Shown piece by piece: positions 45,202-52,854 of a stretch of 64,000 bases of DNA (the first letter of the stretch is position 1; the number at the start of each line of letters is the position of its first letter). Source of the DNA: Flavobacteriales bacterium. Lineage in GTDB: Bacteria; Bacteroidota; Bacteroidia; Flavobacteriales_F; PHOS-HE28. The notes below the pieces were generated by a model. The model was not told where the DNA came from. It saw nothing but the letters and a program-made list of their open reading frames with translations, and ran no database searches. Location of the stretch: NCBI GenBank assembly GCA_016713875.1, contig JADJOI010000003.1, forward strand, positions 3,348,001 to 3,412,000. Direction: 5' to 3'. A program made the translations under genes and the position numbers.

Positions 45202-45489
45202 TCAGAACAGCTTCACCTCCCCGGCCACGACCGCCGACCACGGGATCTGCTCGATACCCGGCGAGAGCATGCGCCGCTCCTCGGAGGTATTCACGACCCA
45301 GCCACGCTTCAAGCCGAGGTCGCTCATGCATTGCTTCAATCCGGCAAGGCTGCGCGGGTCGATGGTCGTGCCCAGTTTGATCTCCACGGGCAAGAGCTGG
45401 TTGCCATTGCGGATGAGCAGATCCACTTCTGCACCGGCCTGCGTGCGCCAGAAGAACACCTCGGGCCAAATGAGCGGAGGAAATTAGGA
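45202..45489 (-). pseudogene. C-terminal remnant of a DUF4143-type AAA ATPase
   Basis: About 95 codons, beginning after an in-frame stop: PPLIWPEVFFWRTQAGAEVD, then LLIRNGNQLLPVEIKLGTTI and LGLKRGWVVNTSEERRMLSP. The W-R-T-x-x-G-A-E-V-D signature and VEIK are the PD-(D/E)xK-like DUF4143 domain found at the C-terminus of many ATP-binding proteins in Bacteroidota. The P-loop part is missing. It lies between hpd copies A and B. Confidence 0.75.
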
Positions 45490-45547
45490 GGAAGTTGCCT
45501 TGTATTTCTGAAGTCCGACTTCAAATATGCAAGGCTACATTCAACGG

Positions 45548-45630
45548 TCAAAGCATCCCCCGGTTCTCCTGCTCCCTTTCGATCGCCTCGAAGAGCGCCT
45601 TGAAGTTGCCCTTGCCGAAGCTCTTCGCGC
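45548..45630 (-). pseudogene. hpd 3'-end copy B
   Basis: The minus strand reads AKSFGKGNFKALFEAIERE and QENRGML stop: the last 28 codons of hpd in frame with one change (T to M). Beyond position 45630 similarity to hpd ends and a dyad CTACCGC ... GCGGTAG (45631-45667) begins, containing GAAGACGCTTGC, a word shared with the insertion in copies C and F. Confidence 0.85.
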
Positions 45631-45735
45631 CTACCGCTATCGCGGGAAGAAGACGCTTGCGCGGTAGATCCCGAAGTACCTCGTGGAGCGTGGTTCCTAT
45701 GCGCCATTTTCCACTGGACGAATGCTGGTGTCCGG

Positions 45736-46494
45736 TCAGAGCGCTTTCGCTGCACCCCAAGTTTGGAACGCCGCCGAGAACTCCGATGAGAAGCCATGAT
45801 GCGCAGTGAACAAGTACTGCACCCCCGCGAGGCCCTTGATGGTCGAGATCGCACGGATCGCGGCATCGTGGTCCATGTCGAAGAACTCCACGGAGGGCCC
45901 CACTTGCCCATCTTTCAGGCTCAGGATATCACCAGTGAACAAGTACTTCTCATCGACCTTGAAGCACATGGAGCCGCTTGTGTGGCCCGGAGTGAGGATG
46001 CACTGGACCTTCACGTTCCCGAGGCTTATGACCTGACCATCGGAGAGCACGGTGTGATCCTCTCGGGGCATGCTGTTGCTATAGAAGGGCACCTTCTGCT
46101 GCTTGCCGGTGAGCATGTCCACCTCGGCTGAGGCGAGATAGGTCACCGCGTGAGGGAACAAGGGCAACGCAGCCACATGGTCCATGTCCGTGTGGGTGAG
46201 CAATACGGCCACTACGCTGTCGGCAGGCACTTGGAGCTTTGCCAGCTCGCGCCGCACGATGTCGATGTCCTTGCCCGCGTCGATGGCGACATAGTGACCG
46301 CCGTCTTGGACAAGGTACATGTTCACGAACTCGTCCTGGATAGCATACACATGGTCCACCACATGACCGGTTGGTGCAGGCGTCATAACCGAAGTCTCAG
46401 CACCGAAGCGGTGCATGAACCAAGCGACCGCAACCCCAACGATGACGGCCAATGCACCGATGGCTCCGAGCAGGATCTTCCAATATCGTTTCAT
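45736..46494 (-). CDS. MBL-fold metallo-hydrolase with N-terminal membrane anchor
   Basis: 252 aa. An N-terminal helix (KILLGAIGALAVIVGVAVAW) anchors or exports the protein. The metallo-beta-lactamase core is clear: YVAIDAGKD, LLTHTDMDHVAALPLF (metal motif with Asp in place of the second His, a known variant), CILTPGHTSGSMCF, LFTGDIL and YLFTAHHG. A hydrolase is expected but the substrate is unknown. It is followed on the same strand by hpd copy B and preceded 71 bases upstream by the Crp/Fnr gene, so the two may be co-expressed. Confidence 0.9.
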   Translation of the reverse strand: MKRYWKILLGAIGALAVIVGVAVAWFMHRFGAETSVMTPAPTGHVVDHVYAIQDEFVNMYLVQDGGHYVAIDAGKDIDIVRRELAKLQVPADSVVAVLLTHTDMDHVAALPLFPHAVTYLASAEVDMLTGKQQKVPFYSNSMPREDHTVLSDGQVISLGNVKVQCILTPGHTSGSMCFKVDEKYLFTGDILSLKDGQVGPSVEFFDMDHDAAIRAISTIKGLAGVQYLFTAHHGFSSEFSAAFQTWGAAKAL

Positions 46495-46565
46495 CGCAGT
46501 GCTGGTTTCGAGTGCACAAAGCTCCCGCCGACCCTTCCGGGGGAACGATATCGATGGATAAGAAA

Positions 46566-47144
46566 TCAGCGTCGGGCGATCCTCGCTCTGATCCGGCTCA
46601 GGGAAACGGGCGTGACACCGATGAACGAGGCGATGTGGTGCTGCGGCACGCGCTGAATGAGCTCGGGGCGTTCCTTCAGCAGCGCGAGGTAACGCTCCTC
46701 TGGACTGTTCAGGAGATACGCCGTGAACAGGTCATGCAGCCCGACGAACCGGTCCTCGATGGAACGTCGCACGAACTCGTTCATCTTGGGGAACCGCTGA
46801 TACAGTTCGTGCAACGATGCATGGGAGAGTGCGAGCACTTCAGTGTCCTCCAAGGCTTCCATGGCGATCAGGCTGGGCCGTCGTGAGAGGAAGCTGTCGT
46901 ACGTGCCGGCGAACATGTGCTCGGTGAAGAAGTAGGTCGTGCGGTCCACGCCATCCTTCATGTAGTACAGACGCAGACAGCCTTTCACGACGAAGTACAC
47001 CTCGTCCGCGACCTGTCCTGCGGGTATCACGATATCCCGCTTCTTGAAGAGCTTACGGTTGAAATAGCTGAGGACCAGGGTCAGCTCTTCATCGGTGAAT
47101 CCCGTGATGAGCTTGAGCGTGGCTATGGCCCGATCGTTCGCCAT
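46566..47144 (-). CDS. Crp/Fnr family transcriptional regulator
   Basis: 192 aa. N-terminal cyclic-nucleotide-binding-like domain (KRDIVIPAGQVADEVYFVVK, GCLRLYYMKDGVDRTTYFF) and a C-terminal helix-turn-helix (HHIASFIGVTPVSLSRIRAR). No Cys cluster for an iron-sulfur centre, so it is not FNR-like in oxygen sensing. It probably binds DNA near the block B-C genes, including the MBL hydrolase immediately downstream. The ligand is unknown; Bacteroidota have many such paralogues. Confidence 0.9.
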   Translation of the reverse strand: MANDRAIATLKLITGFTDEELTLVLSYFNRKLFKKRDIVIPAGQVADEVYFVVKGCLRLYYMKDGVDRTTYFFTEHMFAGTYDSFLSRRPSLIAMEALEDTEVLALSHASLHELYQRFPKMNEFVRRSIEDRFVGLHDLFTAYLLNSPEERYLALLKERPELIQRVPQHHIASFIGVTPVSLSRIRARIARR

Positions 47145-47234
47145 GGATTCGGGTGGAAGATTGTTCGTGCAACCGGCTCAAAGCAACGAAGGACCTGCCA
47201 ATGTGAGCCCTTCGTGATGACCGAATGAATTCGG

Positions 47235-47333
47235 TTACAGTGTCCCGCGGTTCTCCTGCTCCCGCCATCGCCTCGAACAGCGCCTTGAAGTCGCCTCCCG
47301 ATGGATCGGGACGAAGACACTGGCCGAAGCTCA
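47235..47333 (-). pseudogene. hpd 3'-end copy C with a palindromic insertion
   Basis: The end ENRGTL stop is read in frame, then the GCCATCGCC variant shifts the frame. Between TTGAAGTCGCC and GCCGAAGCTC lies TCCCGATGGATCGGGACGAAG (47296-47316), a near-palindrome absent from intact hpd. Copy F has the same insertion. A degraded family-1 hairpin (CGAAGG ... CCCTTCG) lies just before it at about 47185-47215. 47334-47551 shows nothing I can identify. Confidence 0.8.
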
Positions 47334-47551
47334 CTGCTTGCGAGCCTTCTGGACGGACTTGTGCAGCGCCGACTTTCGATCCGATGGTCGCAGATCCGAA
47401 AAAGCGGATCGTGCAGGAGGAGGGTGCCGATCCTCTGGACCATGGGCCCCAATGCGCATCCGGCATGGGCCGCGTGATGCGCTTCTTGATGCACATCAAG
47501 TGCCCGGCGCATGCTGCCACGGCAGATTTGTGGTGCAGAACCAACAACTCC

Positions 47552-47971
47552 ATGCGATCGAACAGACTTCTTTCCATCGGCACCTGGTCCCTCATCGGCA
47601 TCAGCGTGCTCGGCATCGGCTCCGTCAGCCTCATGGCGTTCCAGGATCCCCAGGCGGTGATGGCGCTGGTGGGGGTGAAGCTCTCCAATACCGACGCTTA
47701 CAGTTCCATCCGGGGTGTATATGGCGGCGTTGGCATCAGCATCCTCGGCGCGCTCCTGTACCTCGCGTTCACCGACCGCAGGGCGGCCTTGGGCTTCATG
47801 GCGCTCTTTTGGGGCATGTACGCGGCTTCACGGCTGATGACCATCGGCATGGAAGGGGCGTTGGGGTCGTTCGGGAGCCAGTGGCTGGTGATCGAGGGCA
47901 CCTTGTGCCTGCTGGCGCTGGTGCTGCTGGCCTTCCATGTGCGCCGCCCCCGAGGACTGGCGGTCGCTTGA
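47552..47971 (+). CDS. DUF4345-like four-helix membrane protein
   Basis: 139 aa from ATG 47552 (MRSNRLLSIGTWSLIGISVL). Four hydrophobic helices with the family-like stretch SSIRGVYGGVGISILGALLY, then ALGFMALFWGMYAASRLMTI and WLVIEGTLCLLALVLLAFHV. The pattern R-x-x-Y-G-G in helix 2 and R-L in helix 3 fits DUF4345. Function unknown. It is on the plus strand between hpd copies C and D, oriented opposite to the copies. The following family-1 hairpin would terminate it. Confidence 0.75.
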   Translation: MRSNRLLSIGTWSLIGISVLGIGSVSLMAFQDPQAVMALVGVKLSNTDAYSSIRGVYGGVGISILGALLYLAFTDRRAALGFMALFWGMYAASRLMTIGMEGALGSFGSQWLVIEGTLCLLALVLLAFHVRRPRGLAVA

Positions 47972-47993
47972 CCTTGGATCTCCGCGGAACGAC

Positions 47994-48020
47994 GAAGGGC
48001 GCCCCATCGGAGCGCCCTTC
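47994..48020. terminator. Hairpin, family 1 (copy D)
   Basis: Arms GAAGGGCGC (47994-48002) and GCGCCCTTC (48012-48020). Same stem core as the hairpins at 45094 and 60543, different loop. Confidence 0.7.
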
Positions 48021-48045
48021 TGTCAATTCATGCTTCGTGTCCGCC

Positions 48046-48117
48046 TCAGAGCGTCCCCCGGCTCTCCTGCTCCCGCTCGATCGCCTCGAACAGCGCCTTG
48101 AAGTTGGCCTTGCCGCA
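48046..48117 (-). pseudogene. hpd 3'-end copy D
   Basis: Minus-strand reading KANFKALFEAIEREQESRGT then L stop corresponds to the last ~24 codons of hpd (N to S change). Similarity stops at about 48117, where the small membrane protein ends. Confidence 0.85.
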
Positions 48118-48121
48118 GACC

Positions 48122-48394
48122 CTAACCACCGATCCAACCTTGATGCACGCACAAGCGGTACACCACAGAAGTGATGAACAGGACAAAGCCCGAAACCGCC
48201 AGATAGTTGAACGAAGTACGACCGGTCGAACGAACCGCAAGCAGGCCCGATAATCCCAAGCACAGACCTGCGGTACCGACCGATTTGCTCGAATGGCCGT
48301 CGAGCAGGTCGATACCAAAGGCCAGCAGCGCCCCGACCAAGGCGAGGATAAGCAGCCAAGGCCGCGTTGTCCTGACTTCCGTTGAACCGTTCAT
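48122..48394 (-). CDS. Small three-helix membrane protein
   Basis: 90 aa from ATG 48394 (MNGSTEVRTTRPWLLILALV). Three hydrophobic segments: WLLILALVGALLAFGIDLL, GTAGLCLGLSGLLAV and YLAVSGFVLFITSVVYRLCV. I do not recognise the family. It fills the block between copies D and E, same strand as hpd. No partner gene or regulatory site is evident. Confidence 0.6.
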   Translation of the reverse strand: MNGSTEVRTTRPWLLILALVGALLAFGIDLLDGHSSKSVGTAGLCLGLSGLLAVRSTGRTSFNYLAVSGFVLFITSVVYRLCVHQGWIGG

Positions 48395-48428
48395 GCAGGC
48401 AAAGATAGTTTGTCCTGCTATGTCGTCC

Positions 48429-48609
48429 TCAGAGCGTCCCCCGGTTCTCCTGCTCCCGCTCGATCGCCTCGAACAACGCCTTGAAGTTGCCCTTGCCGAA
48501 GCTCTTGGCGCCCTTGCGCTGGATGATCTCGAAGAACATCGTGGGGCGGTCCAGCACCGGCTTGGTGAACAGCTGCAGCAGGTAGCCCTCGTCGTCGCGG
48601 TCCAACAGC
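48429..48609 (-). pseudogene. hpd 3'-end copy E (longest)
   Basis: 60 codons in frame: RDDEGYLLQLFTKPVLDRPT, MFFEIIQRKGAKSFGKGNFK and ALFEAIEREQENRGTL. It even keeps the iron-binding Glu segment (FFEIIQR). Similarity to intact hpd is near-complete except at the last 3' bases, which differ (CCCCCGGTTC here, CCCTCTATTC in hpd). No start or upstream part is present, so it is not functional. Confidence 0.9.
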
Positions 48610-48672
48610 TCGACCACATCCTCGACCTGGCGGTTCTTCTTGCCAGCGGCAGGTGCGGTGATCGGTACGGCC

Positions 48673-49269
48673 TCATGCCTCGAACGGCTCGATCAACTTG
48701 CGCACCAATGCGTTGTAGTGCGGGACCCGTTCCTCTAGATCGTGTCCTGCGGCCAGCGTTTCGGGGATCCACCCGCGCGAGACCAGGCTGCAGCAGGAGA
48801 TGAGGTAGTCCTCTTCCGCGATCGAGAGCGCGCGCAACTCGCCCGCGGCTACCAGCGATCGGAAGCACGCGCGCAGGGCAGCCTGACGCTTCTCCTGGGT
48901 TGCCCGGTATTGCGCTTTCACCTTGGGCAGTTGCGAGAGCAGTCGCGCCATGCTCAGCAGCAAGCTGCGGTAGGCAATGTGGTTGCGCAGGATCCGCTCG
49001 AAGCGCTCGAAGAAGTCCTCCAGCGATGTGACGCTGCCATCGGGCACCACGCCATCATTCAGCGCGCGCAGGCCCAGGCCGAGTTCCAGCACGAGCGACT
49101 CCTTATCGGGGAAGTAGTAGGTGATATGCCCCGGTCGCATGCCCAGCGCCCGCGCGATGTCGCGCACCGCCACATGTTCCACGCCGTGCTTGTTGAACAA
49201 TTGGAGCGCCTTGGCCAGGATCCGCTCGCGCTTGTCCTCACCCTTGACAGTGATCCTCCGCTTCGCCAT
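48673..49269 (-). CDS. TetR family transcriptional regulator
   Basis: 198 aa from ATG 49269. N-terminal TetR HTH: RERILAKALQLFNKHGVEHV, VRDIARALGMRPGHITYYF and PDKESLVLEL; the ligand-binding half is helical and variable. The gene is divergent from the cupin gene with only 29 bases between starts, and the gap contains a perfect palindrome, so it very likely represses both itself and the cupin gene. The inducer is unknown. Confidence 0.92.
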   Translation of the reverse strand: MAKRRITVKGEDKRERILAKALQLFNKHGVEHVAVRDIARALGMRPGHITYYFPDKESLVLELGLGLRALNDGVVPDGSVTSLEDFFERFERILRNHIAYRSLLLSMARLLSQLPKVKAQYRATQEKRQAALRACFRSLVAAGELRALSIAEEDYLISCCSLVSRGWIPETLAAGHDLEERVPHYNALVRKLIEPFEA

Positions 49270-49271
49270 AT

Positions 49272-49290
49272 ATTTGGACAGTGTCCAAAT
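49272..49290. promoter_or_regulatory. Palindromic operator between TetR and cupin genes
   Basis: ATTTGGAC (49272-49279), three-base centre, GTCCAAAT (49283-49290): perfect 8-bp arms. It lies between the two ATG codons and would cover both start regions. Confidence 0.8.
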
Positions 49291-49298
49291 CTAAGCAC

Positions 49299-49850
49299 AT
49301 GCGGTACACCTACCCCCACACCATCGAGAACGGCCACGGCGAGCAACTCACCTTCGTGCGCTTGGTGAAGGACCGCGAGGGCGAATGGCTTGAAGTGGAG
49401 AATCGCGTGCAGCCGGGCTCCGGCCCGCCCATGCACCTTCACTTCAAGCAGGCCGAGAGCTTGACCGTGGTGAGCGGCCGCATCGGCGTTCAGGTGCAAG
49501 GACAGGAACCAACAGAGCATGGTCCTGGTGAAACGGTGACGTTCAAGGCTGGCGTGGCGCACAAGTTCTGGGCGGCGGGCAATGAGCCGCTTCGTTGCAA
49601 AGGTTGGATCAAGCCCGCGCATAACGTGGAGTACTTCCTCACGGAGATTTTCAGGAGCACGAAGGAGAACGGCGGCAAGCGGCCCAAGGAATTCGATGGC
49701 GCCTGGCTCAGCAGCCGCTATGCGAGCGAGTTCGACATGACGGAGATCCCAGGCTTCGTGAAGAAGGTGATCTTCCCGATCACTGTCTTCTTCGGCAAGC
49801 TGGCGGGCAAGCACAAGAAGTACGCGGATGCGCCGGAGCCAGTGAAGTGA
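49299..49850 (+). CDS. Cupin domain protein
   Basis: 183 aa from ATG 49299; an upstream GTG at 49281 lies inside the operator and is rejected. One cupin domain: PGSGPPMHLHFKQAESLTVV has the metal-binding H-x-H-(x3-4)-E pattern, and GPGETVTFKAGVAHKFWAAG supplies the second motif with its His. The C-terminal 60 residues are helical with a hydrophobic stretch (KKVIFPITVFFGKL). Function unknown; a dioxygenase, isomerase or sensor role is possible. Controlled by the neighbouring TetR. Confidence 0.88.
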   Translation: MRYTYPHTIENGHGEQLTFVRLVKDREGEWLEVENRVQPGSGPPMHLHFKQAESLTVVSGRIGVQVQGQEPTEHGPGETVTFKAGVAHKFWAAGNEPLRCKGWIKPAHNVEYFLTEIFRSTKENGGKRPKEFDGAWLSSRYASEFDMTEIPGFVKKVIFPITVFFGKLAGKHKKYADAPEPVK

Positions 49851-49883
49851 TCAGCAACGAGCTGCCGTTCGTGTCGCGCTGGT

Positions 49884-50864
49884 TCAGTGTGGCGACCATC
49901 GCTCCACAGTGGCATCCACCGGCTCCACAGTGCGCAGGTAGTCATACAGCGCACCGAGGTCCGATCCGGTCATTCCGGCGTACATCATCCAGGGCATCAC
50001 GGTCTGGAAATCGCCTTTACTCGCGTCCACCAAGGGTGGTACGTAGGCGCTGTCCGCCGCCTCGTTGAACCGTTTGATGAACTGCTCGCGCGACCACGTG
50101 CCTATTCCCCCCTTCTCGCTCGGCGTGATGTTCGGCGATCGCAGCACCGAGCCGGAGGGGAGGCGGAACTCGAAGCCGCCGGCGAATTCAGGCCCCACCT
50201 TTTGCCCTTTCTCGCTGCGCGTATGGCACTCCGCACAGCCGGCGGCGTTGGCGATGTAGCGGCCGAGGGCCACCGGGTCGGAGCCATCGGGCCGTGCGCC
50301 TGCTGTTCCCACCGCTGGCATGGTGTGGATGATGATGTTCATGGGGAAAGCGGGCTCGCTGGGGGCCGGGCTGCTTTCCACCGCGGGCAGGCTGCGCAAG
50401 TAGGCGATGATGCTGTACACATCTTCCGGATCCATGCTCCCATAGTTCAGGTAGGGCATTACCGGGAACAGTGCCCGGCCATTCTTGCTCACACCGCTGG
50501 TGATGGCCCGGTACAGTTCTCCATCGCTCCATTCGGCCAGTGCGAAGGGAGTAACGTTCGGGCTGATGAAGGTGCCCGGGAAGCCGAGCTTTTCATCGAA
50601 TCGCTCACCGCCAGCACCCAAGGATCCCGGGATCAATGGCCCGCTGAGCTTCGACCAGTCGCGCGTGCTGTGACAATCCATGCAGGCACAAACGCTATTG
50701 GCCAGGTATGCGCCGCGTTCAATGCGTGCGGCCGTTGCCTCCACCTTCAGGTCGACGGGAGCATCGATGTCCGGTAGTGCTTGCGTGATGTAGGTGATGG
50801 CGCCGACCATGACTACAACGCTCACGACCAGGAAGATGCCGAGGGTGCGGAGAACGCGTTTCAT
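49884..50864 (-). CDS. Membrane-anchored di-haem cytochrome c
   Basis: 326 aa from ATG 50864 (MKRVLRTLGIFLVVSVVVMV); a TTG further upstream is less likely. One N-terminal helix exports or anchors it. Two c-type haem sites are visible: CACMDCH (after RGAYLANSV) and CAECH (after YIANAAG), each with later Met candidates (FPVMPYLNYGSM and VMPWMMYAGM). The layout resembles cytochrome subunits of alcohol or sorbosone dehydrogenases, so it probably passes electrons in the periplasm. The upstream membrane-protein gene stops nine bases before this start. Confidence 0.9.
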   Translation of the reverse strand: MKRVLRTLGIFLVVSVVVMVGAITYITQALPDIDAPVDLKVEATAARIERGAYLANSVCACMDCHSTRDWSKLSGPLIPGSLGAGGERFDEKLGFPGTFISPNVTPFALAEWSDGELYRAITSGVSKNGRALFPVMPYLNYGSMDPEDVYSIIAYLRSLPAVESSPAPSEPAFPMNIIIHTMPAVGTAGARPDGSDPVALGRYIANAAGCAECHTRSEKGQKVGPEFAGGFEFRLPSGSVLRSPNITPSEKGGIGTWSREQFIKRFNEAADSAYVPPLVDASKGDFQTVMPWMMYAGMTGSDLGALYDYLRTVEPVDATVERWSPH

Positions 50865-50872
50865 GATGCTGT

Positions 50873-51577
50873 TCAATTGATGTGTGAAGTGACATGGACC
50901 CTACCGCGGAGCAGCCAAATGCCCAACCAGGCGCTCCACACGGGAAAGAGGAAGAGGTAGGCGAACAGCCCGAACATGCTGATGGCTTCCAGATCGATGA
51001 GCAGGCCGAACACATCAAGGAAAGCACACACGCCCAGCGCCATGGCGAACAGCCCGAGCCCGCGGTGCGATCCGCGGAGGGCGGATCCGGACATCCACAA
51101 CCACACAGCCAGCAAGGACATGCACAGCGTGTTCCACAAGCCGACATAGACCAGGCCGAACAACGCACTGTATGTGGTGCTCACCGCCACGCGCGTGGCC
51201 TCGTTGCCATGTGCGTAAGCGGCGAAGAGATCCGTGGTGCCGGCAAGGATGGCGGCACCGATCGAACCTGTCAGCATGTAGCCATAACCGGCCCTGGCGG
51301 CAAGCTGTGCATGCAGTGGACGGCTCATGGAAGCGAGGTCCGTGAGCAATACCGAGGCAGGCAGCAACAGCCAGTAGTAACCCACGATGTCGAGCACCCA
51401 ACTCCAGCGCACAAGCGTGGCGTTCACGTTCGGGTGTGCGATGGCGCGCAGGGGATCGAACATCGCATCGAAGTCCCAGTGGTAGGCGATGGGGCCGAGG
51501 AAGAAACTGAGCAGAGCGATGGGGGCCGCGAGGATGGCGCACCATCCGGCCAGGCGGGTGTAGCTGAGTTTGGTCAT
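50873..51577 (-). CDS. Hypothetical polytopic membrane protein
   Basis: 234 aa from ATG 51577 (MTKLSYTRLAGWCAILAAPI); the longer frame to 51688 adds a Cys/Arg-rich stretch without family sense. Six to seven hydrophobic segments, for example LLPASVLLTDLASM, LTGSIGAAILAGTTDLFAAY, ALFGLVYVGLWNTLCMSLLA and MFGLFAYLFLFPVWSAWLGI. It resembles DUF4386-type proteins only loosely. It is transcribed just before the cytochrome gene, and the AraC regulator diverges from it, so it may be part of a regulated redox unit. Confidence 0.75.
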   Translation of the reverse strand: MTKLSYTRLAGWCAILAAPIALLSFFLGPIAYHWDFDAMFDPLRAIAHPNVNATLVRWSWVLDIVGYYWLLLPASVLLTDLASMSRPLHAQLAARAGYGYMLTGSIGAAILAGTTDLFAAYAHGNEATRVAVSTTYSALFGLVYVGLWNTLCMSLLAVWLWMSGSALRGSHRGLGLFAMALGVCAFLDVFGLLIDLEAISMFGLFAYLFLFPVWSAWLGIWLLRGRVHVTSHIN

Positions 51578-51700
51578 GCGGGTCTTTTGTCGGGCAAAGC
51601 ACGAGCGACGACGAGTGCAGGTATTGGAAGCTTGTGCCATGCCCGTGTCCCATTCTTCCAAAGCGCCGACCGTCGGGTCCGATCGCACTATTTTTCCAGC

Positions 51701-52567
51701 ATGTCGCTGCAGCCGGTCTTCTCACGGCCATCAACGCTTCTGTCGCCTTACATCGCCTACTTCTTTGAGGTGGAGGCCGCGCCGCCCGCGGACGATTCAG
51801 GGCCACACCGGGTGAACGTTCTCCCGGTTCCGCATGCGCAGATGGTCTTCTCCTTCGGTGGTCCGTCGTTCGAGCGCGTGATGGGTGGGGGCTTGAAGCC
51901 CAGCCCGGACCATGCGATCACCGGGTACACCACGCGCACCGTTGAATACTCGAATCCAGGTCGCCTGGGGGTGGTCATGGCAGGTTTTCATCCGTGGGGA
52001 CTGCAGCCTTTCTTCGAGAAGCCCCTGCGACCCATCATTGATCGCAACGTGGAACTGGACAAGGTCTTCACCGGGACGGGGGAACTGGACCATGCCGTAC
52101 GGACCGCATCAGATGGAAGCGCACGACTGCAGCGCATCGAGCGCTTTCTGCTCAGCAAACTGCGACGGCCCGCCTTGGATGAGGCCGTCGTGCACAGTGT
52201 CAAGGCCATCATGGAAGGAAAGGGGCGTGTGCGCGTGCAGGAGCTGGCCGATGCGCGTTCCTTGAGCCGACGGCAATTCCTGCGCCGGTTCCAGGATGCG
52301 TGCGGTGTGGAGCCGAGCCTCTTCATCCAGTTGGTGCGCTTCCAATCCACGTTCGAGGCCATGGACCAGCAAGGTGAAGCACCCGATTGGTCGACCATCG
52401 CGTTGGATGCGGGCTACTACGATCAGGCACACTTCATCAATGCCTTCCGTTCGTTCACCGGTCTGGCGCCCACCGAATACATGGCTTGCATGCATCGCAC
52501 TGAGCTTGGACGCAGCTTCGACGCTCATCGCAATGAGGATGACCCCATGCGGCGCATGTACATCTGA
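51701..52567 (+). CDS. AraC family transcriptional regulator
   Basis: 288 aa from ATG 51701 (MSLQPVFSRPSTLLSPYIAY). N-terminal sensing domain of the DUF6597/helix-poor type (VNVLPVPHAQMVFSFGG). C-terminal AraC DNA-binding domain with two HTHs: VQELADARSLSRRQFLRRFQ and DWSTIALDAGYYDQAHFINA then FRSFTGLAPTEYM. It diverges from the membrane-protein/cytochrome pair with 123 bases between and probably regulates it. It ends 37 bases before hpd copy F. Confidence 0.92.
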   Translation: MSLQPVFSRPSTLLSPYIAYFFEVEAAPPADDSGPHRVNVLPVPHAQMVFSFGGPSFERVMGGGLKPSPDHAITGYTTRTVEYSNPGRLGVVMAGFHPWGLQPFFEKPLRPIIDRNVELDKVFTGTGELDHAVRTASDGSARLQRIERFLLSKLRRPALDEAVVHSVKAIMEGKGRVRVQELADARSLSRRQFLRRFQDACGVEPSLFIQLVRFQSTFEAMDQQGEAPDWSTIALDAGYYDQAHFINAFRSFTGLAPTEYMACMHRTELGRSFDAHRNEDDPMRRMYI

Positions 52568-52604
52568 GCGCGCGTCGCACTTACCTCAGTAACAGCGGTA
52601 TTTT

Positions 52605-52769
52605 CTAGAGCGTCCCCCTGTTCTCCTGCTCCCGCCATCGCCTCGAACAGCGCCTTGAAGTTGCCTCCCGATGGATCGGGACGAAGACGCTTGCCGAAGC
52701 TCTTGGCGCCCTTGCGCTGGATGATCTCAAAGAACATCGTCGGCGGTCCAGCACCGGCTTGGTGAAGAG
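52605..52769 (-). pseudogene. hpd 3'-end copy F with the palindromic insertion
   Basis: Contains the hpd 3' end (GAACAGGGGGACGCTC on the minus strand), the GCCATCGCC variant, the insertion TCCCGATGGATCGGGACGAAG at about 52667-52687, and then AKSFGKGN-side sequence through PTMFFEIIQRKG and the LVKPVL region. Frameshifts make it non-coding. Beyond 52769 the sequence becomes visibly AT-richer and leads to the T9SS cargo gene. Confidence 0.85.
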
Positions 52770-52854
52770 AGACTACCGAATAGCATTTCCTTGGATCAGC
52801 ATTGCACGTTGTGATAAAGAGGATAACTTCACAGAACCAAAGCCCCCGTTCGCC

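Noticed and set aside
47334..47551. Possible short gene before the DUF4345-like gene
   Set aside because: Several frames are open but none shows a recognisable motif or start context; left unannotated.
48429..48617. Copy E as a functional small gene
   Set aside because: It is in frame but is just the hpd C-terminal 60 residues without the first VOC half or two of three iron ligands, and with no own start context.
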